Of a DNA stretch of 44,559 bases, positions 24,501 to 33,300 are shown in pieces (the stretch's first letter is position 1; every line of letters begins with the position of its first letter). Under the pieces are notes generated by a model. That model was not told the DNA's origin. It saw nothing but the letters and a program-made list of their open reading frames with translations, and did not search any database. Position numbers and translations under genes: made by a program. Source of the DNA: Lentisphaerota bacterium (GTDB lineage: Bacteria > Verrucomicrobiota > Lentisphaeria > Oligosphaerales > JABHEG01); NCBI GenBank assembly GCA_018676675.1, contig JABHEG010000172.1:1-44559 (forward strand), given 5' to 3'.

Positions 24501-24814
24501 TGTCGTGGCCCGGCGTGGCCCCCAGTGACGTCGATCGCAGGTTCCGTATGAGCTGTTGGGTCAGGACCGATGCGACCTCGGTCGCCGGTTTGCAGGTCAC
24601 CAGCGCGGACTGGCAGTGGTACAAGAACAACGAGAGACTGAAGAACTGTGAAAAGTGGACCGAGACGGCCGTCGAGTTTGTCCTTCCCGCCGGCGTGGAC
24701 ATCACTCACGCCCGGCTCCATATGAGGGCGGACAAGACCGGTTCAGAGCTGTTCGTGGACGACGTGGGGCTCGTCGAGATGCCGTTACCAAAGGACAAGG
24801 GGAACGCCAAGTGA
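21533..24814 (+). CDS. Secreted heparinase II/III family polysaccharide lyase (DUF4962 type)
   Basis: A 1,093-residue exported protein with a signal peptide ending AAAAEF. Residues about 28-125 are the DUF4962 Ig-like domain (NPPCFVFPAKEIHKGYVVEFS, YHWRW). Residues about 130-480 are the helical toroid, with HPYSSHNMGYYLPD (H312, N313, Y316, Y317) and GDADGGWAEGPNYWSWS. Residues about 480-780 are the beta-sandwich with GSISHAYADQNTFVLDAYGEPL (H512, Y514, D516), then metal-site-like HHAQWTRQTKASNSVLVDG. The end (about 925-1090) is a CBM4/9-like module (LLPNASFEDRDHGKPIGW to LFVDDVGLV). His and Tyr at these places are the usual base/acid pair of uronate beta-elimination, so the enzyme looks intact. 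The substrate (alginate, glycosaminoglycan-like or other uronan) cannot be read. Its stop overlaps the next gene (GTGA). Confidence 0.85.
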   Translation: MHVSTIGCFNGVLLIGAVAAAAEFEAPRAPGQTWARPTVGETVSANPPCFVFPAKEIHKGYVVEFSRDAAFPTVGTTRLESPYMLACPTESLTPGPYHWRWQPVGADEWSVIRAFVVPDGVPVVPFPDMAALVTRIGTSRPRVQATADNLPDLRRRAREAFGEGWPAGVRQAAERAQAETLQPEPDFLPDRSNPRRTEIYQKIFRTTRPFFRQMAKLAENHLLTGDELSGLEAKRHLLHIISWDPRGSTSIGHNDEPATEVIRYCPTVFDRVYALLSDEEKRQCLDCLTIRMNEMMARWRRQPFEKHPYSSHNMGYYLPDMTQASLALVGEAPVEEMLRYTMLQLWSPFFPPYGDADGGWAEGPNYWSWSTARFAVTYQLAADVTGIPVHLRSNVRNMPFYKLYGNPPYFQMSPFGDGHESRAHGGGTMLMLAALYGNPYAKWYAEWQHAKLSGFDRLAFDASPVQARAPYDLPQGRAFFDIGLAAMHSVLPDPTSNVAVLMRSSPYGSISHAYADQNTFVLDAYGEPLIIATGYYQLYGNPHHAQWTRQTKASNSVLVDGEGQKVRDWRAKGRITTFETTVAGDYTVGDAKEAYMGRLDRFDRHIVFLRPVHTGGEPIVVIRDELSAPKPSTYQFLLHALNEMSVAANEQQVTVAKAGSRCRVDFLAPQGLTFDQHDRFVEPPFRKAPNQWHLTASTVEPAAQAGSLIVIQPYRDGQSTELLSAETVSGEGCIGVRLSDSRRTVAVVFRTDPDAATVTLGDVTTDAQAASVRTADSVARAAVQFGGRRVTHVGTPLLVGDRVWPKATDRTRSPVPAMFEVQGQAPVPFALTLHDQVQRLVARADVAGPVVHREVAATVGNIGDGRLPVVMSVGSVSIRRVLEPKQEEARLMLPLAGLGRGRGLSVLADEALGGELVIRHASARRAYGVNLLPNASFEDRDHGKPIGWRPASISGGAQAAITNEPGGHTGEWCIKVTCTKATDGTFGANLSWPGVAPSDVDRRFRMSCWVRTDATSVAGLQVTSADWQWYKNNERLKNCEKWTETAVEFVLPAGVDITHARLHMRADKTGSELFVDDVGLVEMPLPKDKGNAK

Positions 24815-26130
24815 AACACCTCAAGCTGACCACCGCCGAAACATGGGCTCCCCATGCTGCGGCTGCACCTGTGTCTCGACAACGTGACCCCGACACCTTC
24901 CGCGCGTCCGGGAACGGGACGCGGACCTGTTCAGGTGGGTGGCAATTCGCGTTCGTGGGAGTTGAGCCTGGGCGTTACGTCTCGATCAGTCTCGATGCAG
25001 AGCATGAGGGTATCGATTCCATGCGGGAGGCCACCTTGTGTTCGGCAGTCTGGGGAGACGTTCTTACGGACAGTTCCCGCCCCCACGGGACCCCTGACAG
25101 AAACCACCTCATCCCGCATGAGACGGGACCTTCGACCGTGCGCCTCTCTCGCATCCTGGCCGTGCCCGACGGTGTTGATCGCTTGACCATCCGCTGCACG
25201 TTGCGTTGGGTTGCCAAAGGTCATGTGGACTGGCAGACGCCACGGGTCGAGTACGTCGCCGGTCCCGAGCGTTCGGGGCGGAGTGTGTCCATCGCCGTGG
25301 TGACGGGGCGGCACGGGGGACGCCCTAACGTGAGCAGCGTGCAGGACAACGTCGAGTACTACTCGGCTTTGTGCGAGGGCGTATGCCGCGAGAACGACGT
25401 GGATCTCATTGCCTTGCCTGAAATCGCTTTGACCTGGGGTGTGGGCAACGCGTTGGATGTTGCGCTCTCTGTTCCAGGCCCTGAGACGGATGTGTTTGCG
25501 GACATCGCGGAACGCCATGGTACACGTATCGCCTTAGGCACGTACGAGCGGGACGGTGATGCCTGCCACAACAGTCTCATCCTCGTTGGTCCCGACCGGG
25601 CGATCGAGGCACGTTACCGCAAGGTGCACCTGGCATCGGGGGGAGAGAATGAGTCCGGTTTGCTCCCGGGCGATTCTTTCCCGGTGGCTGGTACCGAGAT
25701 TGGGCGTATCGGTTTCAACATTTGCATGGACAGTTCGGCCGCGGAGTCCGCACGCATGGTGGGACTGAACGGTGCCGATTTTCTCGTTCTGTCCATCATG
25801 GGAGACCACCGGGCCGACCGGTTGAGCCCCGGCTCTCCGATCTTCAATCCGGATCGCTGGCTGGCGATCCAGCGCACTCGGGCTCTGGACAACCAGCTCT
25901 GCATGGTCATCGCGCGAAACAACGCCATTGGGAGCTGCATCATCGACCGCAAGGGCGCTGTCGTGGCCTGGAACGAAGGCGACCGAGATTGGGTGACCGC
26001 CACGGTGGATCCACGGGATGGCTGCCGGTACTGGAACGGAGAGGAATTGCGCGATGTGAACTGGGCTCAGCGACGGCCCCATCTCTACGCACAGTACACC
26101 GACCCAGGCAACTACGGCTCGTTGCGCTGA
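24811..26130 (+). CDS. Nitrilase-superfamily carbon-nitrogen hydrolase with N-terminal beta-sandwich
   Basis: A 439-residue protein. The GTG start overlaps the lyase stop (GTGA) and follows AAGGGG, so the two are translated as a coupled pair. Residues about 1-150 are a jelly-roll/galactose-binding-like domain (GGWQFAFVGVEPGRYVSISLDAE to VDWQTPRVEYV). Residues about 160-435 are the CN-hydrolase fold with an intact triad: E204 in LIALPEIAL, K271 in ARYRKVHLA and C305 in GFNICMD. The family hydrolyses amides or nitriles through a cysteine acyl-enzyme. There is no signal peptide, in contrast to the coupled lyase, so it is probably cytoplasmic. Such two-domain proteins recur beside glycan-degradation genes in PVC bacteria; an amide on an amino-sugar or uronamide is a reasonable but unproven substrate. 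Confidence 0.85.
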   Translation: MKHLKLTTAETWAPHAAAAPVSRQRDPDTFRASGNGTRTCSGGWQFAFVGVEPGRYVSISLDAEHEGIDSMREATLCSAVWGDVLTDSSRPHGTPDRNHLIPHETGPSTVRLSRILAVPDGVDRLTIRCTLRWVAKGHVDWQTPRVEYVAGPERSGRSVSIAVVTGRHGGRPNVSSVQDNVEYYSALCEGVCRENDVDLIALPEIALTWGVGNALDVALSVPGPETDVFADIAERHGTRIALGTYERDGDACHNSLILVGPDRAIEARYRKVHLASGGENESGLLPGDSFPVAGTEIGRIGFNICMDSSAAESARMVGLNGADFLVLSIMGDHRADRLSPGSPIFNPDRWLAIQRTRALDNQLCMVIARNNAIGSCIIDRKGAVVAWNEGDRDWVTATVDPRDGCRYWNGEELRDVNWAQRRPHLYAQYTDPGNYGSLR

Positions 26131-26188
26131 CGGCAGCGCGTGCGCAGAGCCACTCCGCAACGGCGCCCTCATCGTCCGCTGAACCCAA

Positions 26189-28228
26189 TCAGTACACAAC
26201 CGTCGCTGACGCCGTGCTCGCGTATGGGCTTAGTGCGAATGCCGCACCACGGCCCTCCCGCTCAACCCACTCCGTAGCGCCTGTGGTGTGATCGACGTCG
26301 ATGACCGCTGTGGGCTGAAGGACGCCGACACTGGAGTGGGACAACTCGAGCGAGGACACGCGTAGCGTCCCTGTCCAGGAACTCGTGCGGAACGTGAGTG
26401 ATGCCGGACGCCGCGGCAGAAGCAAAACGATCTCACGCTGGGCGTCCGCCGTCTGGCACGGGTACTCCGCGTAGAGCTCTCTGCTACTGCCGTCAGGCCG
26501 GCTCGCGGTTAGCGTGACCCGGACATTGAGCGGAATCTTGTAGCCATTACTAAACACAACGCGCAAGCGGAACGACCGTTCACTGCCCGCCCCGCGCAGA
26601 ATATCGTGGACACCGTGAAAGTGCGTCGTGGCCGCCTTGAAGTCTTGCGCCCTGATGAGCTCGGTCAGGCGCTTGGTATCGGACACGAACCGATGCAGCG
26701 GGGCGCCGACAAGTCCCGACGGCGGCCGCTGAACGGCTCCAGCGATCTGCGCTGCGAGCTGCTTGGCGTTGATCGCGCTCCGGGCCAAGCTGGCAGCGAC
26801 TGATTCGTAGAAGCGAGGCACACTGTCGAATTCCTTGGACAACCGTTCCCACTTGCCGAGTTGCGTTGAATCGGGCGCCGGGCCGTACGCAATGCCTGCG
26901 GTTACCATGCCCTCCGCCGCCAACAGGTCAGCGAGGCGCGGGATTGCCGTCAAGGCTCCAACGCGTTGCAGGTCCTCATACGCACGGTCAAGCACCCGTT
27001 GGCGAAATGCGTAGATCGCGTTTGTCCATTGCACCAGGCCGTTACGCGATTCCCAGGCTTGCTCCGGAACAGATGGCAGCTCGGACGCAGTGTTTTCCTC
27101 CCGTTCCATGAGCTCAGCGGTTACACGCCGCGTCTCAGTCCACAACTGCTCCACATTCCGCCGGTGTCGCGCCATGTCGTCGGGTTCGTGGCCCCGGGTT
27201 CCATGCACGTCGAAGAGCCGGTGCACTCGGTCTTGCAGCGCCAACTCCGCTCTGAACACACCCAGGTTCCGGATATCGCGCCCGAGCAATCCGGCCACCA
27301 TGCGGTCAAACCGATCACACTCGAGATGCCGGTCGCGGTCGCCGTAGCCCCAAAGCAGGACGTATTGCTCGGTGTCAAGCCCGTACGCCTCGATCCAGCG
27401 TTCGATCTTCTCTTCCTCCTTGCCGGGGGGCGGATAGAGGTCCATCACAACGGCATCCATCTTCAGCGTGCCGGGCTTGACCCAATGCGGATAGAAACCC
27501 GGCGAGACCTTGAGTTGGGGGTAACGCGTCTTGACGAAGTCGTACAGGGCGTTGTGTACGCGCACGAGTTTCTTCCGGACCTCCTCGCGTCGCTTCCCGT
27601 ACATGGCCCCGCCCTTCTGACCAAGGACCACATTCGCACCGTGGTCGGGTTCTTCCTCCGAGAGTACGACGCCGTACAACGCGTCCTTGCCGCAATGCCG
27701 CAGGATCGTGTCTATCTGCCACTGAATCGTCTTCTTCACGCTTGCCATAGCGGCTTCGTCGTGGGCCAGCGCAAGCCAGTCTTTGCCCCTGATGTCGTCG
27801 CCGCCAGGCTGGATCCCGGACTCCTGGAGTTTCGTCAGGACCCACGGTGGGATGTGGGCTCGGGCGAAGCCGTCGCGGTGGGCACCGTCACCCCAGCGGG
27901 AGTGATCCCCCCACCAATACGCCTCGTACCAGATTTTCGCCCGTCCCTTATTCTCGGCAATCGCTTCGCGCACCTTGCACGTGCCACTCTCGAGATACGG
28001 GACGACCCACTGATGTCCGAGCCAGAACCACGCGATGTTGTGCCGGTCAAAGTAGGCCCGATCGCAGTGCGGCGGGTAGTACCCTTTCACGTTGTGGAAG
28101 TCCCCAAGCCAGCCGTACCAGCCGGGATTCACACGGGTTGCGGGGGCGTCCTCCGTCGGCATGGCAGCCGAAGCACCAAGGATGCAGAGCAGGGGAATAG
28201 AGACCATGATGAAGACTCGCTGTTTCAT
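26189..28228 (-). CDS. Secreted TIM-barrel-like protein, putative glycosidase of unknown family
   Basis: A 679-residue exported protein with a signal peptide at 1-22 (VFIMVSIPLLCILGASAAM). Residues about 30-340 have the strand-helix rhythm of a TIM barrel: WYGWLGDFHNVKGYYPPHCD, NIAWFWLGHQWVVPYL, KIWYEAYWWGDHS, ALYGVVLSEEEPDHG, LKVSPGFYPHWV, MDAVVMDLYPPPGKEEE and YVLLWGYGDRD. The acidic ends of strands (SEEEP, MDLYP) sit where glycosidase catalytic acids usually lie. Residues about 350-560 are helical, and about 565-679 form a beta-sandwich (SFRLRVVFSNGYKIPLNVRVTL). I cannot assign a CAZy family. GGGAG nine bases before the ATG supports the start. It converges with the nitrilase across a 58-bp gap with no clear terminator. 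Confidence 0.6.
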   Translation of the reverse strand: MKQRVFIMVSIPLLCILGASAAMPTEDAPATRVNPGWYGWLGDFHNVKGYYPPHCDRAYFDRHNIAWFWLGHQWVVPYLESGTCKVREAIAENKGRAKIWYEAYWWGDHSRWGDGAHRDGFARAHIPPWVLTKLQESGIQPGGDDIRGKDWLALAHDEAAMASVKKTIQWQIDTILRHCGKDALYGVVLSEEEPDHGANVVLGQKGGAMYGKRREEVRKKLVRVHNALYDFVKTRYPQLKVSPGFYPHWVKPGTLKMDAVVMDLYPPPGKEEEKIERWIEAYGLDTEQYVLLWGYGDRDRHLECDRFDRMVAGLLGRDIRNLGVFRAELALQDRVHRLFDVHGTRGHEPDDMARHRRNVEQLWTETRRVTAELMEREENTASELPSVPEQAWESRNGLVQWTNAIYAFRQRVLDRAYEDLQRVGALTAIPRLADLLAAEGMVTAGIAYGPAPDSTQLGKWERLSKEFDSVPRFYESVAASLARSAINAKQLAAQIAGAVQRPPSGLVGAPLHRFVSDTKRLTELIRAQDFKAATTHFHGVHDILRGAGSERSFRLRVVFSNGYKIPLNVRVTLTASRPDGSSRELYAEYPCQTADAQREIVLLLPRRPASLTFRTSSWTGTLRVSSLELSHSSVGVLQPTAVIDVDHTTGATEWVEREGRGAAFALSPYASTASATVVY

Positions 28229-28825
28229 GGTTGGGGACTCCCGGTGGTCTCATGTACCTTGCCGAAGCAGGTTCAGTGGTCTGTCTCAGTGGTTCCTTCA
28301 GAATGGCCATGATACCTTACTACCCCAAACGCGGATGTGGTCGACGTCCCCAGCATTCCCCGTACCCCCTCAGTCTCGTGAGGCGACTCGACGGAGTCTC
28401 GCCCTCCAAGGACTCTCTGAGCCATCCATGCCCGATGGAGGGCGAGACTCCGTCGAGCCGTCTGATGCTCTCCCCCCACGTAACTGAGGCCTTACCATTC
28501 CCCAACTCTACCCGGGAATCGTGTGGCATCCCGTCCCCATGCGGTCGCTGCTCTCCTGCGGGGGTCTTGCATTCGTCTGGCTCCACATCATCTTCCCCGT
28601 CGGCAGAAGCCATGAGAACCCATAAGCCGTTTGTCGCGGGCCGCCAGCACGATCGGAGAGCATCGCATGCTTCGGGGGGCGTCGTCACGTTCGTCCTGGC
28701 GACCTTGCCGTTTGCTCTCATCATCCGGGAGAGTACTGGCTCGACGAACTGTGGCTTGAGAAGATGCAGGCAACTTCCGGGCCGTCCATCGCGGAACGCC
28801 CACCACCACAACCGGGAGATTTTCT
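28229..28825. other. 597-bp divergent intergenic region
   Basis: Apart from the inverted repeat at 28387-28457 and a possible gene remnant at 28683-28847, described separately, I see no gene here. It separates a minus-strand putative glycosidase from the plus-strand GH4 run and should carry the promoter of that long run, but no convincing -35/-10 pair or operator was found. GGGAG at 28814-28818 is the GH4 ribosome site. Confidence 0.4.
28387..28457. repeat. Perfect 22-bp inverted repeat element
   Basis: The arm at 28387-28408 is the exact reverse complement of 28436-28457 (core GGCGAGACTCCGTCGAG), with a 27-nt loop. One or two more bases outside also pair. It has no U-tract and lies far from either gene end, so a dispersed repeat is likelier than a terminator. 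ORFs crossing it encode DGVSPS or GETPSSRL peptides, which I recall as typical translations of such repeats in PVC-group genomes. Confidence 0.7.
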
Positions 28826-28847
28826 GTGGCCGCAAAGTTTGTTCTAA
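28683..28847 (+). pseudogene. 3' remnant of a carbohydrate-binding-module gene
   Basis: One frame, open from a stop near 28630 to TAA at 28845-28847, ends in HHPGEYWLDELWLEKM, then QATSGPSIAERPPPQPGDFLW. The piece PGEYWLDELWLEK looks like the last strands of a galactose-binding CBM (commonly PGxxWxDDxxLE), followed by a proline-rich tail. There is no start codon in the right place, and the end overlaps the GH4 start by 22 bases. It may be the surviving tail of a deleted gene. Chance similarity is possible. Confidence 0.35.
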
Positions 28848-30193
28848 TAGGCGGGGGAAGCTATGGCTGGACCCACAGATTGGTGACTGACATCGCGTGT
28901 CTGCGCACGTTGCACGGCATGCACATCGTGTTGCATGACATCAATCCTGACACCCTCGCAATCACGTTGCCGCTTTGCCGGAAGATCTCGGCGGCCCTTG
29001 GGGCGAACCTGAAGATCGAGAGTACAACGGATCTCGATGCGGCGCTTCAAGGCGCGGACTTTGTGGGACTGACCATCACCACAGCCGGGCAGGAAGGGAA
29101 CCGTCTCGACCATCTCATCCCCATGGACTACGGCATTTTTCAGACCGTGGGCGACACCGTCGGGCCCGGTGGATGGAGCAGGGCGTTACGCAATATTCCG
29201 GTTGTCGTTGACATCGTCCGCCGGGTGGAACAGATCGCACCGAATGCCTGGTTCATGAACTACTCGAACCCGATGACCGTTCTGACCCGGGCGCTGCTAC
29301 GGACGAGTGCCGTCAAGTCGGTGGGGCTGTGCCATGAACTGCAGGGATTTCTGTTGCATGCAGCCACCTGGCTGGGGGTGGACTGGGAGAAGGACATGCG
29401 CGTGCGGGTCGCCGGCATCAACCATCTCATCTGGATCCTGGGGCTTGATGTGAGAGGCCTCAATGGGCTCGAGTTGCTCCGGCAACGGGAGATGTCTCCA
29501 GACGCTTTCGAGCCGGTTGGCGAGCTTGGACCTCCCGAGGAACTGCTTGAGGCCGGCGGCGTCAATCCGCACCACGCCATCAAGTTCGATTTTCTGCGTC
29601 GTCTCGGCATCATGACCGGGGCGGGCGATGGGCACACAGCTGAGTTCTTCAGCCATTACCTGCGCGACGAGGCGAGTATCCGACGATGGGGGTTCGATCC
29701 GACCAACAAGGCGCACACGTTCTCGCACACCTCGGACTACGATAAGCGCAAGGCGGTCGCCGAAGACCTCTTGTCCGGCCGCCAGGAGCTGTGGCTCAAG
29801 CACTCGCACGAGCACGCCAGCCGCATCATTGCGGCGTTGGTCGGAGCCGAACCCGGACTGTTGACACCGGTGAATCTGGCGAACACGGGGCAGATCGAGA
29901 ACTTGCCCAGAGGTGCCGTAGTAGAGACCCTTGCCAGCGTCGATCAGCTGGGCATTCACCCGCTGTGTGTTGGTCCACTCCCTGCCGCCCCCGCGGCCTG
30001 GACCATGCGGCATGTCCTTGTCCAGGAGATGATCGTCGAAGCGGGGTTGACCGGGAATCGGGACCTGGCCGTCCAAGCCTTGAGCTGCGATCCCCTCGTC
30101 CCCGATCCGGACACAGCCCAGAAGATTGCCGACGACGTGTTCGAGCAGTTCCGAGACTGGCTTCCCCAGTTCCACGGGAAGTGGACGCCATAG
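28826..30193 (+). CDS. GH4 family NAD/Mn-dependent glycosidase, alpha-galacturonidase-like
   Basis: A 455-residue cytoplasmic protein. The GTG start follows GGGAG by seven bases. The N-terminal Rossmann loop is VLIGGGSYGWTHRLV; a second segment ends in HDINPDTL. The GH4 NAD/substrate loop is YSNPMTVLTRAL, and the Mn ligands are C169-H170 in LCHELQG and H200 in AGINHLIW, the same spacing as in characterised GH4 enzymes. GH4 uses an oxidation-elimination-addition-reduction cycle. In this family the residues around the metal cysteine track substrate: CHSV for alpha-galactosidases, CN/CD types for phosphoglycosidases, CHG for alpha-glucuronidases and CHEV for alpha-galacturonidase. CHEL here points to uronides; this is recalled knowledge and not proof. 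It leads a co-directional run of at least six genes. Confidence 0.88.
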   Translation: MAAKFVLIGGGSYGWTHRLVTDIACLRTLHGMHIVLHDINPDTLAITLPLCRKISAALGANLKIESTTDLDAALQGADFVGLTITTAGQEGNRLDHLIPMDYGIFQTVGDTVGPGGWSRALRNIPVVVDIVRRVEQIAPNAWFMNYSNPMTVLTRALLRTSAVKSVGLCHELQGFLLHAATWLGVDWEKDMRVRVAGINHLIWILGLDVRGLNGLELLRQREMSPDAFEPVGELGPPEELLEAGGVNPHHAIKFDFLRRLGIMTGAGDGHTAEFFSHYLRDEASIRRWGFDPTNKAHTFSHTSDYDKRKAVAEDLLSGRQELWLKHSHEHASRIIAALVGAEPGLLTPVNLANTGQIENLPRGAVVETLASVDQLGIHPLCVGPLPAAPAAWTMRHVLVQEMIVEAGLTGNRDLAVQALSCDPLVPDPDTAQKIADDVFEQFRDWLPQFHGKWTP

Positions 30194-30313
30194 CGTCGAC
30201 AGGTTTGGGCAGCCCGTGGCGGGCGGGTGACCGGGCACGCATATTGGCTCGCCCAGGGACCGCGATCAGTAGGATTGCTGCCAGTGACTGCAAACAGGAG
30301 GGAGCGAGGCCGG

Positions 30314-33300
30314 ATGAAGAGCACGATGATAGCGCGACGGGCTTGGAGGACGTTTGCGGCCACATTGCTGGTCGGCACGGTCAGCGCCCCGACCCGTGCT
30401 GCACCAACCGATGTGCCGGTCAAGAACCCCTCGTTTGAGGAGGAGGCCGGGGCTAACGGCGTTCCTCCCGGCTGGCGTCTTTACATCAGTCCGGGCGGGA
30501 AGGCGCCGGATCTGGCCCTGCGCGTTGCGGAGTCCGCAGCGCACGGGGAACGTGCCTTGCGTGTTGACGACAATGACCCGGGAAAGGAGATCGGCGTGCA
30601 ACAGGAAGTCGCAGTCAAACCGAACACGTGGTACGAAGCCAGCGCCAGCGTGCGCGCCGCACCCGGATGCACAACAGAGGGCGGGCATTTCATGCTCGCT
30701 TTTGGGCCGACCTACAAGCTCTTCCGGGCTTACCTTGGGAGAGAGAACGACAAGGGCTTCTCGCGCATCAGCTTCAAGGCCAAGTCCCCTGCTGACGCGA
30801 AGACCGCAAATATCATCATCTATACCCACGCGATACCCACGCCCAACTTCATTGTTGATGACGTGAAACTGGTGGAAGGGGTGGAGCCGCCACCGCCGCC
30901 GCCACCGCCTCCCCCGAAACCGACTCCGCCTGTGTACGCGAACGTCAAGGACCTGCACTTGGCGACCCCGTTGGTCACTGACGGCAAGCCGAATGCAGCT
31001 ATCGTCGCCCCGGCTCGGGCACCGTTCAGGGCTTTGGCTGCACGGGTGCAGAGCGCAGTGAAGGCCCGCACGGGCGTGGTGCTGCCGATTGTCTCGGACA
31101 CGTCTCAGGAAGCGGCGATCCCGCTGCGTGGCAATCTGGTCCTTCTTGGGAACCGCTCGACCAATCGCGCGGTCGAGGAGCTCTACAACTTCCATTACAC
31201 GCTTCTCGATCTGCGCTATCCCGGGCCTGGCGGGGCGGTTGTCCGCACGCTGCACAACCCGTTTGGCGACGGGCACAACGCGGTGTTCGTTGGTGCCAGT
31301 GACGACGAGGGGATGGCCACGGCAACGGAGCTGTTCGAGACGGCAATCGAGCGTATCCCAGCGGCGGATGGCTCACTCGCGCTCGGGCGTCTGGCCGAGA
31401 TCAAGCTGGGGCGCGGGGTAGAGGTCCCGACCGATGTTCGCGAACTCCGCATCTGGGAGGCATCGCGTGGCTACGGGGACATCGGCTACTTCGGCTGGAA
31501 CAGCATCAGCAAGCACATGGCCGCGTACTACATGACCGGTGATGAACATCACGCCCGGGAAGTCATCCGACTCGCGTTCCCCGACGCTGAAGCCAAGCAG
31601 CAGATTGCCGACATCGATGGTGAACGGATCGAGAACAAGGACGAGCCGCTGAGCGGTCCCTACCACTACAACGCACACATGCTGGTTCTGTACTGGGATC
31701 TGATCGAGGAGAGCCCGGCGTTCAGTGACGAGGAGCGTCTGCTGGTCACGAACGCGCTTTCCAAGCAACTGACGCACCATAAGGGCACTCGGTCATTCGC
31801 GGTGAAGGCGCCGCCGTCCGTGGGGTCGCGGCACGGCCAATGGACAGCCATGTCACTGTATTGCCTGGGACGCTATTTCCAGAACTACTACCCCGATCCG
31901 GTCTGGAAGCACTGCCGCGAAGAGGGACGCCTGCATTTCGGATCGTTGCACAAGTACGTCTGGGTTGTCGGTGAGTTCGATTGCCTGCCCTGGTATCCGA
32001 CGGGGATCGCGCCGATCTTCGCGTATCTCGCCCTGACCGGGGACCGCAAGCCGATTGAGAACGGGGTCATGGACACGCTTCTGAGTGGTCTCGATATTCT
32101 CAGTGACGGCAAGAATCCGGACGGGGCTCTGGGGTCAGCGTCCATGGGTTTCCTCCACAAGGCTGCCTACCTCTGTCAGGATGGTCGTTGTCTGCACTGG
32201 CGGGATCGTGCTGGGGTGGACACGGCGGTCTTCCGTCTGGGCCAATCGTTCTGGCCGGAGCCGGGACTCAAGCCCAGACCCTTGGATGACATCGTCGGGA
32301 AGTGGAGCGTTCTGGGCCTCTCCAAGCCGGCCTGGCGCTCCCGACGGCCCGGCTTCAGCCACGACGCCACGTTCCGCTTTGCCAGCTACCGGAGTGCCTC
32401 GGACGAGACCGGCGACCTCGTCTTCCTCAAAGGCATCAACCGCCAGCTGCGCAACCCCTACCACAACTTCTCGGTGCTCAAATTGCGCTTGGCCGGGCAT
32501 GATCTTCTGGATGGCTATGGGACGCAGATCACCACGCGTGCCGATGGCATGGTCGAGCCTGCCGTCGCCATGAACGGGGCCTTGCGCACGTGCGATGTCG
32601 TGGGCGCTACGACGCATGCTGTCGGCGAAGTCCCTGACCTTGCCTACTGCAATCTGCGGCGGCACCTGGCGTTGCGCCGTGACCGTTACGTGCTGATGGT
32701 CGATGACCTGACGTTCCGCAGCGACAGCGAAAACATCGAGGCTCAGTTCGGCTGGGAACGCGCTGCGAGCATCGGGCATAGCGTGCCCGGGAACGGCGTG
32801 ATGGCGATGGCCACTGGCAGTGACCCCGTCATTACCGGTGATGGTTGGCTTGAGGTACGTGCGCTGGCAGCCCCGTGTACGACGAACATGAACGCGTCCC
32901 AGGACATGGTTCGTCTAGGCAGTCTTGACACGCTGCTTCTGCGCTGCCGGGAGGTCGGGCAATGGCTTGAGCTCCCGTTTCGGGTCAACGGTGACGTGAC
33001 CGGGGGTCTTTTCGTCGATGTCCTCAAGTATGCCGATCGTGGCGTTGTTCGTGTGCTCCTGGACGGCCAGCCGGTTGGCACCGGAAAGCACGATCTGTAT
33101 GCGTCCGGAGCGGAGCGCGAACGCATCGCCCTGGGCACGCACACACTCTCTTCCGGCGAACACCGCTTGCGCCTGGAGGCGGTCGACATCAATGAGACTT
33201 CGGGCAAAGGGTACATTGCTCTGATCAGTCTCCGGGTCGAGTCGAGCGTACTCAAACCCGATCCCAAACGCCAGAGGAAGGCCATCGACCTTTGCTTCGC

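Noticed and set aside
26966..28312. Plus-strand ORF of 448 codons opposite the TIM-barrel-like gene
   Set aside because: No start context or domain; the minus-strand product has a signal peptide and a well placed ribosome site.
30887..30916. CCN-repeat tract as a microsatellite or frameshift site
   Set aside because: It simply encodes the ten-proline linker in frame between two folded domains, with mixed synonymous codons.
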